A DNA stretch of 64,000 bases from positions 1-64,000 of the forward strand of contig CCNC01000074.1 in assembly GCA_000824845.1 (NCBI GenBank), given 5' to 3'. The notes beneath the pieces are model-generated. The model did no database searches. It was not told where the DNA came from and saw nothing but the letters and a program-made list of their open reading frames with translations. Shown here in pieces: positions 45,981-55,788 of the stretch; within the stretch, counting starts at the first letter, position 1; each line of letters starts with the position of its first letter. Both the position numbers and the translations under genes were made by a program. Source of the DNA: Mesorhizobium sp. ORS 3359 (GTDB lineage Bacteria; Pseudomonadota; Alphaproteobacteria; Rhizobiales; Rhizobiaceae).

Positions 45981-47852
45981 TTACTGGCCCGAAACGCCGG
46001 GAGCGATCGGCGAGATGAACGGCGCGCTCCAATTGCCGCCGACGAAGAACAGCGACTGGTTCGGCTGAGCGGGAGGCGGACTGGCCGCCTGGCCGTTGGC
46101 CTGCTGTGCCGGCTGTCCGCTGAGCATCACGCCGCCTGAGAGCGCCAGCCCGCGTCCGGCGTAGGAGGCGATGCCCGACAGCCAGATCTTGTATTTCTGC
46201 GCATTGATCTCGGCCTTGTCGAGGCGCGCCACGCCCTTCGAGATGCTTGCCTTGATTTCGGCGCCATCGATCGGCAGCGAACCATTGCCGACGTCGTCAA
46301 GCGCGAAGAAGCCGCCTTGCTGGTTGCGCTTGAGGAAGGCCGGCAGGTCGAGCCCGTTGAGCGTGCCCGGCCCGAACGTCGCCGAGAACGATCCGTCGGC
46401 ATTCTCGAAAATCGAATTCCACGCCTTGCCCGGTCCCTTGAGGATGACCGACACCGTGCCGGTGCCGGCCGGCACCAGCCGCGTCATTCCCGCCGCAGTG
46501 GCAAAGGCGCCCGTATCCACATCCGACGCCAGGAGCCGCAGCTCCACCTGCGTGCCCTCAGGCTTACGGTCGAAGCGCAGGCTGCTCTGGATGGTGCCGT
46601 TGAAGGCCGACGCATCGGATATGTCGAAGACGGCAAGGCCGTTCTTGACCTGCGCGGTCGCCGCGACGTCGGCGAGCTGCACCGGTCCCGCCATGGCATG
46701 CGCCGCCGACAGCCTGAGGTCGAGGTTGATGCGGTCGGCGAAGCTGGTGTCGATGTCGCCTGGGCCGGCCTCGCCGGTGGGCGCGACTGGCGTGAAGGCC
46801 GACAGGAAAGATCTCAGATCCAGCGTGTCGAAGGCGAGCGTGCCGGCGATCACCGGGCGCCCTTCGGCGAAGGAGAAATCCAGCGCTCCCATGCCCGGAT
46901 TGTTGTTCAGCGTGACGGTCGTGTTCTCGAATTTCGCGCGCCCCGCCGAGGCGTTCACCTTGCTGGTGACCGAGACCGCACCGATCGCGGCGCTCGGCGC
47001 GAGGCCGGCCTGCGACCACTCCAGCACGCGCCGCAACGACGGCGCGGCGAACTTCGCCTGGCCGTCCAGATAGGCGTTGTCGGACATCGAGGCCGTTCCG
47101 TCGAAGGAAAAGGTCACTGGCGCCGCCTTGAAGGAGAGGGTGACAGGCGCTGCTCCCCCGGCAAACAGCACCAGCGGTTTCGCCGAGGAGAAATCGAGCT
47201 GCACGGTCTCGCCGCGCCAGATTCCGGTCGCGGTCAGCGATGCATCGCTGTTCATCGCCTCCCAGTTCACCTGGCCGTTCAGGCTGCTCAGGATTTCGGT
47301 GTCCTTGCCGTCGGCCGTCGTCACGACGCGGCCTTCGCGGAACTCGACGGTGCCGAACGGATCGGAAGGCAATCTGCCGAGGTCTGGCTTCTGCGGGTTG
47401 GCAGCGACCACACCGCGCGCGGTATCGATCGAGCGCGTTATGCGCCCGCCGGTCGGAAAGGGTGGCAGATAGAAGCCGCTCGCCATGCGCTGCACCCTGA
47501 TCGTCGGGCGCACCAGCCTTGCGGTCGAGAAGGCGACGTCGCCCTGCAAGGCTGCCATGGCCGAGAGATCGACCTCCACGCGATCGGCCTCGACCACCGG
47601 CGGCGCGTCGGTCTCTGTCCATTGCGACAGGGTCACGTCGCTGAGAACGGCTCGGAACTTCGGCCACACCTCGATGCGCGGCGAGCCGTCGATCGTGACC
47701 CTGAAGCCGCTCCAGGCGCTCAATTCCCAGGCGATGCGGTCGCGCACGATGCGGGTCGAGGCAATCAGCGGCAGCGCCGCGACCGCGAGCGCGATGACGA
47801 GCACGGCAACGCCGATCGCCCACACCCCGCGCCGGATCAAAGATGATGGCAT
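45981..47852 (-). CDS. AsmA family protein
   Basis: A 623-residue envelope protein with an N-terminal signal anchor (GVWAIGVAVLVIALAVAALPL at about 9-29) followed by an AsmA N-terminal region with RIVRDRIAWELSAWSGFRVTIDG and a long beta-rich body; the C-terminus has the AsmA-type KGVARLDKAEINAQKY. AsmA/TamB-like proteins bridge the envelope and are linked to phospholipid transport and outer-membrane assembly. ATG 47852 is chosen because the hydrophobic segment follows it; the open frame continues upstream to 48188 without conserved residues. Single gene on the minus strand, divergent from the acetoacetate-CoA ligase. Confidence 0.85.
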   Translation of the reverse strand: MPSSLIRRGVWAIGVAVLVIALAVAALPLIASTRIVRDRIAWELSAWSGFRVTIDGSPRIEVWPKFRAVLSDVTLSQWTETDAPPVVEADRVEVDLSAMAALQGDVAFSTARLVRPTIRVQRMASGFYLPPFPTGGRITRSIDTARGVVAANPQKPDLGRLPSDPFGTVEFREGRVVTTADGKDTEILSSLNGQVNWEAMNSDASLTATGIWRGETVQLDFSSAKPLVLFAGGAAPVTLSFKAAPVTFSFDGTASMSDNAYLDGQAKFAAPSLRRVLEWSQAGLAPSAAIGAVSVTSKVNASAGRAKFENTTVTLNNNPGMGALDFSFAEGRPVIAGTLAFDTLDLRSFLSAFTPVAPTGEAGPGDIDTSFADRINLDLRLSAAHAMAGPVQLADVAATAQVKNGLAVFDISDASAFNGTIQSSLRFDRKPEGTQVELRLLASDVDTGAFATAAGMTRLVPAGTGTVSVILKGPGKAWNSIFENADGSFSATFGPGTLNGLDLPAFLKRNQQGGFFALDDVGNGSLPIDGAEIKASISKGVARLDKAEINAQKYKIWLSGIASYAGRGLALSGGVMLSGQPAQQANGQAASPPPAQPNQSLFFVGGNWSAPFISPIAPGVSGQ

Positions 47853-48117
47853 TTTGCCCCGTATGCTTGCATTGCCGACGAAATCGCCCGACGGGTGTAA
47901 CCGAGCGCCGACGCTTTTCAAGTCTTTATGGCCTTGCGATGGCATTCGCGAAGCGACAGCCATAGGTCGCGCGAACAAAATCTTGCTCTGCTGCGCTGCA
48001 ATATGCATAAGCGAACCGTACGACCCCGGTCCACGGTTGCGCGCCGTTTTTGGAACGATGGCATTGGCGATGTTGAGCTTAACTGGCTCGAACGCGACGC
48101 GCTTGGGAGAAGCGATC

Positions 48118-50076
<1,959 letters not shown>

Positions 50077-50164
50077 CGGGCAGCGTGGTTAACGAAATCT
50101 GTCCGGCGAATTTACCTAGATTTCACGGGTGGTACACATTCGTAAATTTTTCCGCGGTCCGGTA

Positions 50165-50304
50165 AGGACTTGTTAAGGGACGACCCCGATAGTCGCGTGT
50201 AACTTGAGGGAGAAATCCCGTTCCTCGTCCCCTGAGGTTCAGCTCAAGCCCCCGTTGTGACAGCATCCCATTTCTCAAGGCGTCCTCCCGGACGCCTTTT
50301 TCTT
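50165..50304 (+). ncRNA. candidate structured small RNA ending in an intrinsic terminator
   Basis: Downstream of the acetoacetate-CoA ligase gene, GGGACGA at 50177-50183 can pair with TCGTCCC at 50225-50231; inside, GGGA/TCCC forms a hairpin with a GAAA tetraloop at 50208-50219. A CTGA/TCAG mini-stem follows and the stretch ends with a terminator (50278-50304). No protein frame of interest covers it. It may be a stand-alone RNA or the 3' UTR of the ligase mRNA. The start is not determined. Confidence 0.45.
50278..50304 (+). terminator. rho-independent terminator
   Basis: The stem AGGCGTCC / GGACGCCT with loop TCCC is followed by TTTTTCTTT on the plus strand. It would end the acetoacetate-CoA ligase transcript or the candidate small RNA. 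Confidence 0.9.
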
Positions 50305-50325
50305 TGGCTGGAACCGAGGACGATC

Positions 50326-53300
50326 TTATTCGGCAAGCACGCGGGTCGAGGGGAAGACGACCTCGACCAGGGTTCCTTCGCCTGGCGTCGAGGTGATGGC
50401 GAAGCGGGCGCGGTTCGCCTCCACCATGGCCTTGGTGAGGGGTAGGCCGAGGCCAGTGCCGTCGCCGCGTCCGCGCTTCAGCGCATTGATCTGCTTGAAC
50501 GGCTTCAGCGCCTGCTCGATCTCGGCCGGGGTCATGCCGATGCCGGTATCGCGCACGCGCATGACGACATCGCCTGAGGCTTCGTAAGCGGTCGAAACGA
50601 TCACCTGGCCGCCGGCTTGGGTGTAGCGGATGGCGTTGGACAGGATGTTGAGGGCGATCTGACGCACGCTTCGCAAATCCGCCACCACTTCCGGCAGCCG
50701 CGAGGCGAAGCTCGAGCGGATGATGACGCGCTCTCGATTGGCCTGCGGCTGCATCATCGCCACCGTCTCGGCCAGCGTGTCGTTGAGCGACACCGCCTCG
50801 TAATCCATCTCCTGCTGCCCGGCCTCGATCTTCGAGATGTCGAGCAGGTCGTTGACGAGATCGAGCACGTGATTGCCTGAGCGGTTGATGTCGCGCAGGT
50901 AGTCGCGATAGCGGTCGTTGGCGATCGGACCGAATTTCTCGTCCACCATCAGCTCGGAAAAGCCGATGATGGCGTTGAGCGGCGTGCGGATCTCATGGCT
51001 GATGCGGGCCAGGAAATCCGTCTTCTGCGAGGATGCGCGCTCGGCAACCGCGCGTGCCTGGGTCAGGTCTTCCTCGGCCCGCTTCCACTGCGTGATGTCG
51101 CGCACCACGGCGCAGAAGCCGCTGTCGTTCGGCAGCCTGCCGATGGTCATGAACAGCGGGATGAAACGTCCCTGCGCCTCGCGGCCGATGACCTCGCGGC
51201 CGTCATTCAAGACGCTCGCCACGCCCGGCTCCGAAAGGCCCGCGAGATAGTCGCGCGCCGCGCGCTGGCTTTCGATGGCGAACAGCGAGGCAAAGGGCTT
51301 GCCGGCGACCTCGTCGCTGTCGAAGCCGAAAAGGGCTTCCGCCGGCCGGCTGATCGAGCGGATGTTTCCGTCGCGGCCGATCAGCACGACGCCATCCGTG
51401 GCGGTGTCGATGATGGTGCGCATCTCGGCGATGCGCGATTTCAATTCCGGCACGTCCGGCTGCAGCGCCGGTTCGTCATTGGCGGCGGTGAAATGCGCCG
51501 CATCGTCCTCGCCGGAGCGCCGCACCACCAGCATCAGCGCCTTGCCGCCCCGCCATGGCACCGAGCGAAGCAGGGCTTCGATGGGAAATTCCTGACCCTG
51601 GCGGCTCTTGAGCTTCAGCGAGTGGTCGCTTTCGTCCGCGGCGGCATCCTCGGCATAGGGATCGGCAAACAACGCGCCCAGGCCGCCCGCATCAGCGAGA
51701 TCTTCCAACACATCATAGCCGGTGAGCTCGAGGAAGGCGTCATTGGCGTAATGGAGCTCGTCCCCCGAATGGATGAGCAGCGGCACCGGCAGCCTGGCGA
51801 GGATGGACGTATCGGGCGCCTTGGTTTCCTCTCCGGTCGAAAAAGCGGAGGGCACAAAGCCTGCGAGCTTGAGTGGCGGCACGTCCGGGCGTGGCCGCGC
51901 CGGCGTTACGGGTTCTTCCGCAGCCGTCGCCGCGTCGACGTCGGAGCCGGCCCAATCCTCGCTGTCTTGCGCATCGCTGAAATCGTCGGCGGTCATGCTG
52001 TCGTCGTCCGCCGACGCATCGCGAGCCGGCTTTTCGGCGACCGGCTCGGTCGCTGGCCGTTCGTCCGGCTGCCGCGCCTCAGAATCGGCGCGCTGGGCCG
52101 CCTGCCGGGCGACCACTGCCCGGTTGTCCTCGGAGGCAGGTTCGACGCCGGCTTCTTCCCCCGATTTCTCACCATCGGCGTAGCTGAGCAGCGAGCCGGA
52201 AGCGGCAGGCGTCACCGTCTTGCCGGCGGCGCCCGTCGCGGCGGCGTCATCAATACCGTCGAGCCTCGCCAGGTCTTCCTGGTCTTCCGCCTCGGTCTGT
52301 GCTTCAGCAGTCTCCGCATCAGCCTTTGCGTCGGCGGTTTCAGAGGCTTCCGGCGCGGGTGCCGGCGTCGCCTCCAGCGCGGGGTTCTCTTGCGCCGCCG
52401 CTTCAAGCGTCGTTGCCTGGTTTGCTTCGGCCTTCGTTGCGACGGCGGGCTCGTTCGCTGTTGCCTCGTCCTTGCCGGCAACAACCGCATCGGTCTGCTT
52501 GCCGGCTTCGGCGCCGCCCGGCTCGGCGGGCAGGGAATTGTCCTTGCGCAGCCGCTCGCCGATCTCGCGGAAGGCGCTGCGCTCAAGGATGGACAGGCTC
52601 TTCAGACTTGCGGCAGTGTCGCTCCCCGGCTGCTTGTCGTTGGCCGGCTGGCGGTGCTCGGCCAGCCTTATCACCTTGTCGGCGAAGCGCCGCTCCGGCT
52701 TCGGCACGATGCTCAGCGCCGGCACTTCGCCCTGGAATGGATCGGCGGGCTTTGGCTGTTCCGGCTGCGCCTGCTCCGCGGCTGGCTGCTCGACCGACGG
52801 CTCGGTCCCGGCAGGCGTGGCATTAGGCACCAGCGCCATGCCGAGCGCTTCGGGATCGACCACGGCGTCGGCCGGGCGCGCGACGCCGAAGCCGCGAAAA
52901 CCCTCGAAGGCGCGGCTGCGGCCATAGACGGGCAGCGCCGCCAGGTCGACCGGTATCTTCAGATCGGTTCCGGCCACCGGCCACAGCACCGATCGGCCTG
53001 ACCAGGTGTCGCGCCGCTCGAGCAGACCGGCGATCTCGCCCGAGGTGTCGAGGCCGAAGATGGTGGCGACGTCCTTGAAGCGGCGGCCGATCACATCGGC
53101 GGCGGGCTGGCCGACGATGTCTGCGAATTCGGGCGATAACGCGCTGAATTTGCCGTCGGCGTCGGTGCGCCAGACGAAGCGCAGGGGTGGCGCCGAACGG
53201 TCGATGCCGCGGGGCAGGGCTGGCCGCGACGGCATGACGGTTTCGCGCGCGGCTGCCTCGCCAACACCCGGCCGCGGGCCTTCGGCCGCGACGGCCTCCT

Positions 53301-54330
53301 TCGGCTCGTCCTTCGCCGGCGACGCCGGTTGAGCCTGCCCGGCGTCATCGTCGCCGGCGTTGAAATACCAATGGTCATGCTGGCCGGCGCCGGCGTCCGA
53401 AGCCTGTTGGCTGGGCTCGGCGGCATCCGCCTGATGATCGGTCCGGTTTCCAGCGTCAGTCGGTGCATCGCCTTCAGCGGGCTCCGGGACCAGCTTGGCC
53501 TGTTCGCCGGCCGTTACGGCCGGCGCAGGGCTATTGTCCTGGACCGGCCGGGGTTCGGGCTCGGCGGCCAGGCTTTCACCCGACAGCGTGGCCGCAACGG
53601 TGCCTGGCATCGCGACTTGCTCACCATCGGGCCGATCGCCCTGGCCGGCGGCCGGCTGTTCGCCATCGAGCTGGTCTTCATCGATCACCACTAGCAGATG
53701 CCGTGTGTCGGTGAGCCGCGCGAAACCGGCCGGGTAGGAGGTGCCGCTGCCAGGCACAATTCGCTTGACGATACGGTCGCCGCTGCTTGCCACATCCGCA
53801 ACCAGCGCAGCCAAGGTCCGCGGCTCGATGCCGAGCGCCGCGAAGCCGTCCGAGGCCGCTTCGACGCCGCCTTGCGCGTCGACGAAGGCGATGAAATGCC
53901 CGGCCTCGGTAAAACCGCCGATGGCGCGGCCGGCGATTTCGCCGCCGCTGCGTGAGCTAGTCTGCGCCGCCGGCACCGCCAGCATGATCGCCTTCTCGCC
54001 GTCCGGCATCGTCACGGCGCTGGCCAGGAAGCCCACGGCCCGGCTCACCATGCCCGTGGCCAACCTCACCGTGATGGCACGGTCGCTGCCAATCTCGGGA
54101 AAGCCGCTGGTCGCCATGATCTGCCGCCTGGCGATCAGCGGCAGCCGCGCCGATGCGCCGATGATGGCCTCGATATCCGGATAGCCGAACACCGACGCCC
54201 CCGGTCCGTTCGCCCAGATCACCTGCTCGAGGTCGGCCGACAAAATGGCCAGGGCGTCGCCGGCGGCAAAGCGCTGGCGCACCGCGTCGAGCACGGCGAC
54301 GTCGAGGAAGGAGTAGTTTTCAGGCGGCAT
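50326..54330 (-). CDS. PAS-domain sensor histidine kinase, PdhS/PleC/DivJ-like cell-cycle kinase
   Basis: A 1334-residue soluble kinase. A PAS-like opening (LAILSADLEQVIWANGPGAS, ~25-45) and another near 380-430 (VWRTDADGKFSALSPEFAD) are separated by acidic low-complexity spacers. Two further PAS segments lie near 836-945 and 955-1085. The HisKA box is SHEIRTPLNAIIGFSELM near 1110, and the ATPase has NILSNAIRYT, DTGIGM and GTGLGLPL. The H-box and the WANGPGA-type opening are what I recall of PdhS-family kinases, which act on DivK at the cell poles. No membrane segment is visible. A perfect CtrA box lies 34 bases upstream of the start, supporting a cell-cycle role. It is longer than the PdhS proteins I know, mainly by the spacers. 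Confidence 0.88.
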   Translation of the reverse strand: MPPENYSFLDVAVLDAVRQRFAAGDALAILSADLEQVIWANGPGASVFGYPDIEAIIGASARLPLIARRQIMATSGFPEIGSDRAITVRLATGMVSRAVGFLASAVTMPDGEKAIMLAVPAAQTSSRSGGEIAGRAIGGFTEAGHFIAFVDAQGGVEAASDGFAALGIEPRTLAALVADVASSGDRIVKRIVPGSGTSYPAGFARLTDTRHLLVVIDEDQLDGEQPAAGQGDRPDGEQVAMPGTVAATLSGESLAAEPEPRPVQDNSPAPAVTAGEQAKLVPEPAEGDAPTDAGNRTDHQADAAEPSQQASDAGAGQHDHWYFNAGDDDAGQAQPASPAKDEPKEAVAAEGPRPGVGEAAARETVMPSRPALPRGIDRSAPPLRFVWRTDADGKFSALSPEFADIVGQPAADVIGRRFKDVATIFGLDTSGEIAGLLERRDTWSGRSVLWPVAGTDLKIPVDLAALPVYGRSRAFEGFRGFGVARPADAVVDPEALGMALVPNATPAGTEPSVEQPAAEQAQPEQPKPADPFQGEVPALSIVPKPERRFADKVIRLAEHRQPANDKQPGSDTAASLKSLSILERSAFREIGERLRKDNSLPAEPGGAEAGKQTDAVVAGKDEATANEPAVATKAEANQATTLEAAAQENPALEATPAPAPEASETADAKADAETAEAQTEAEDQEDLARLDGIDDAAATGAAGKTVTPAASGSLLSYADGEKSGEEAGVEPASEDNRAVVARQAAQRADSEARQPDERPATEPVAEKPARDASADDDSMTADDFSDAQDSEDWAGSDVDAATAAEEPVTPARPRPDVPPLKLAGFVPSAFSTGEETKAPDTSILARLPVPLLIHSGDELHYANDAFLELTGYDVLEDLADAGGLGALFADPYAEDAAADESDHSLKLKSRQGQEFPIEALLRSVPWRGGKALMLVVRRSGEDDAAHFTAANDEPALQPDVPELKSRIAEMRTIIDTATDGVVLIGRDGNIRSISRPAEALFGFDSDEVAGKPFASLFAIESQRAARDYLAGLSEPGVASVLNDGREVIGREAQGRFIPLFMTIGRLPNDSGFCAVVRDITQWKRAEEDLTQARAVAERASSQKTDFLARISHEIRTPLNAIIGFSELMVDEKFGPIANDRYRDYLRDINRSGNHVLDLVNDLLDISKIEAGQQEMDYEAVSLNDTLAETVAMMQPQANRERVIIRSSFASRLPEVVADLRSVRQIALNILSNAIRYTQAGGQVIVSTAYEASGDVVMRVRDTGIGMTPAEIEQALKPFKQINALKRGRGDGTGLGLPLTKAMVEANRARFAITSTPGEGTLVEVVFPSTRVLAE

Positions 54331-54363
54331 GCGCTGGGCAACCCTCCGGAGCGGGCCTTTCAG

Positions 54364-54378
54364 TTAACGCTTTGTTAA
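54364..54378. promoter_or_regulatory. perfect CtrA box (TTAA-N7-TTAA)
   Basis: TTAACGCTTTGTTAA matches the alphaproteobacterial CtrA consensus exactly, with the 7-base spacer. It sits 34 bases before the start codon of the minus-strand kinase gene, a typical promoter distance. The match is seen directly; binding is predicted. Confidence 0.7.
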
Positions 54379-54495
54379 TAAAAGCCCGCGGTCCGAAGGT
54401 CCACAAGCCCTGGCTTGCATAGGTCGAAATCTCTGGGCTCTTGGTTAACGGCCGCACGGCTGACGCTACGGTTGCCGTGAGGGAAGATTTTTATG

Positions 54496-54541
54496 GTGCA
54501 GTGCAACAAAGATGTTGCAACGCACAAAAGAACCTCTATAT
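54496..54541 (+). promoter_or_regulatory. phasin promoter with PhaR-like inverted repeat
   Basis: GTGCAGTGCAAC at 54496-54507 and GTTGCAACGCAC at 54514-54525 form an inverted repeat (10 of 12 positions) around AAAGAT. Ten bases after it is CTATAT at 54536-54541, a good alphaproteobacterial -10. The right arm falls where the -35 should be, as expected for a repressor site. TGCA-rich repeats before phasin genes are bound by PhaR-type repressors; that is by analogy. Confidence 0.6.
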
Positions 54542-54601
54542 TGCCATCATACATGAACGAGACGGCTTTCTGTCAAAGCCGCTATCCCGAAAGGTTGGAA
54601 A

Positions 54602-55069
54602 ATGTCCAAGACCACCGCTAAGCCCGCTGCCGAGACCATCGAAAACGTTGAGTTCCCGAGCTTCGACGCTTCCAAGGCCACCGACCAGATCCGCGCCTTC
54701 GCCGAGAAGGGCGTCGAGCAGTCGAAAGAAGCCTATGCCAAGCTGAAGACCGGTGCCGAGGAGACCCAGAAGGTTCTGGAGTCGACCTACGAGACCGCCA
54801 AGGCCGTCTCCAGCGACGTTTCGCTCAAGGCGATCGCCGCGCTGCGCGCCAATGCCGAAGCCGGCTTCTCGCACCTTGAAGCCCTGGTCGGCGCCAAGAC
54901 CCTTTCGGAGGTCGTCGAGCTGCAGACCGCTTTCCTGCGCAAGCGCGCCGAATTGGCCGTGGAGCAGGCCAAGGAGTTCCAGGCCGTCGCCACCAAGGCG
55001 GTCGAGGATGTCTCCAAGCCGGTCAAGAGCGCCTTCGAGAAGGCGATCAAGGACGTCAAGGCTGCCTAA
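54602..55069 (+). CDS. phasin family protein
   Basis: A 155-residue, nearly all-helical, Lys/Ala/Glu-rich protein of the phasin_2 type, which coats polyhydroxyalkanoate granules. The FASFDASKATDQIRAFAEKG-like opening, the KLKTGAEETQKVLESTYETA stretch and the AELAVEQAKEFQAVATKAVE end are typical. The codon use looks optimised, and the gene is preceded by a strong promoter with a PhaR-like operator, and AAAGGTTGG before the ATG. A three-hairpin RNA lies directly after the gene and may be transcribed with it. Confidence 0.92.
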   Translation: MSKTTAKPAAETIENVEFPSFDASKATDQIRAFAEKGVEQSKEAYAKLKTGAEETQKVLESTYETAKAVSSDVSLKAIAALRANAEAGFSHLEALVGAKTLSEVVELQTAFLRKRAELAVEQAKEFQAVATKAVEDVSKPVKSAFEKAIKDVKAA

Positions 55070-55152
55070 TTTTCGCGCACAACCCTGCGCTGCATCAAAA
55101 CGTCGCATTTCGTCAGACAAATAGTTATGCGATAGAGTTGAGTAACCAGATA

Positions 55153-55262
55153 CCCGGAAGCGGAACCTCCTCCCTCTGTTTCCGGGGTGACCAGCCAGCA
55201 CCTCCTCCCGCTGGCTCGTAACAGGAAAAGGCCGGCACCTCCTCCCGCCGGCCTTTTCTTTT
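55153..55262 (+). ncRNA. three-hairpin small RNA with repeated CCUCCUCCC anti-Shine-Dalgarno loops
   Basis: Three hairpins follow each other: 55153-55186 (12-bp stem with two wobbles), 55193-55216 (7-bp stem AGCCAGC/GCTGGCT) and 55226-55257 (11-bp stem AAAAGGCCGGC/GCCGGCCTTTT), the last with a T-rich tail. All three have exactly the same 10-base loop ACCTCCTCCC at 55165-55174, 55200-55209 and 55237-55246. Exposed CCUCCUCCC loops are the mark of the CcsR/cuckoo family of alphaproteobacterial small RNAs, thought to pair with ribosome-binding sites or RNA partners. It begins 84 bases after the phasin stop; the 5' end is not determined, and no clear own promoter was seen, so processing from the phasin mRNA is possible. 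Confidence 0.82.
55226..55262 (+). terminator. rho-independent terminator (third CCUCCUCCC hairpin)
   Basis: The 11-bp perfect stem closes the CCUCCUCCC loop and runs into TTTTCTTTT. It ends the phasin/small RNA transcript. Confidence 0.93.
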
Positions 55263-55403
55263 GCCTTATGAAAGGTGCGACGAGGACAACCCGTCCTTTG
55301 CCTTATTAAGGGCCTTGAATTAGAATCCGATAGCCCGTATTGGACGCATCGCCAACGATGGAGCGCATCCTCAGGATTTCTGGATAGCGCTCGCCTGGAA
55401 TGT

Positions 55404-55480
55404 GCCGTTGTAGCTCAGTTGGTTAGAGCACCAGATTGTGGATCTGGGGGTCGCTGGTTCGAGCCCAGCCAACGGTACCA
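55404..55480 (+). tRNA. tRNA-His (GTG anticodon)
   Basis: A full cloverleaf of 77 bases with encoded CCA. The acceptor GCCGTTG pairs with CAACGGT, the anticodon stem CCAGA/TCTGG carries GTG (55438-55440) and the T arm is GCTGG-TTCGAGC-CCAGC. The first base pair is G1:U72 with A73 as discriminator and U, not G, at -1. Loss of the otherwise universal G-1 is a known trait of alphaproteobacterial tRNA-His. Confidence 0.97.
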
Positions 55481-55788
55481 TCGCTTCCTCGCGTAAATAG
55501 CTGATTTTTCGATTAAATTGGAAGGTTCGATCGTAAGCGTCGCATCTGTTTGCGATTTTGCCCCGCAAATTGTGCTCCCTATTTTGGTGCAAACGGATGG
55601 TAGGGACGAACGTGCGAAGAGCGCGCTCTGGTCGCTGCTTCCTCCTCCATCATAACGGCCTACCGCGATCGCGCACCTTTCGATCCGGATTTGCACGTCG
55701 CCGTCCGTGGAAGTTCTCGAGCAGGACGCGTCATAACGTTGACGGATCACGTTCGTGAAGCTCTCTTATCTCTGGCGACGATATGGCC
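55481..55788. other. intergenic region after tRNA-His
   Basis: A 308-base gap with no convincing gene. It is more A+T rich just after the tRNA (55490-55600). No copy of the tRNA 3' end, integrase remnant or insertion sequence end was seen. Confidence 0.5.

Noticed and set aside
55275..55496. 73-residue open frame covering the tRNA-His gene
   Set aside because: It reads straight through the tRNA and has no protein features.
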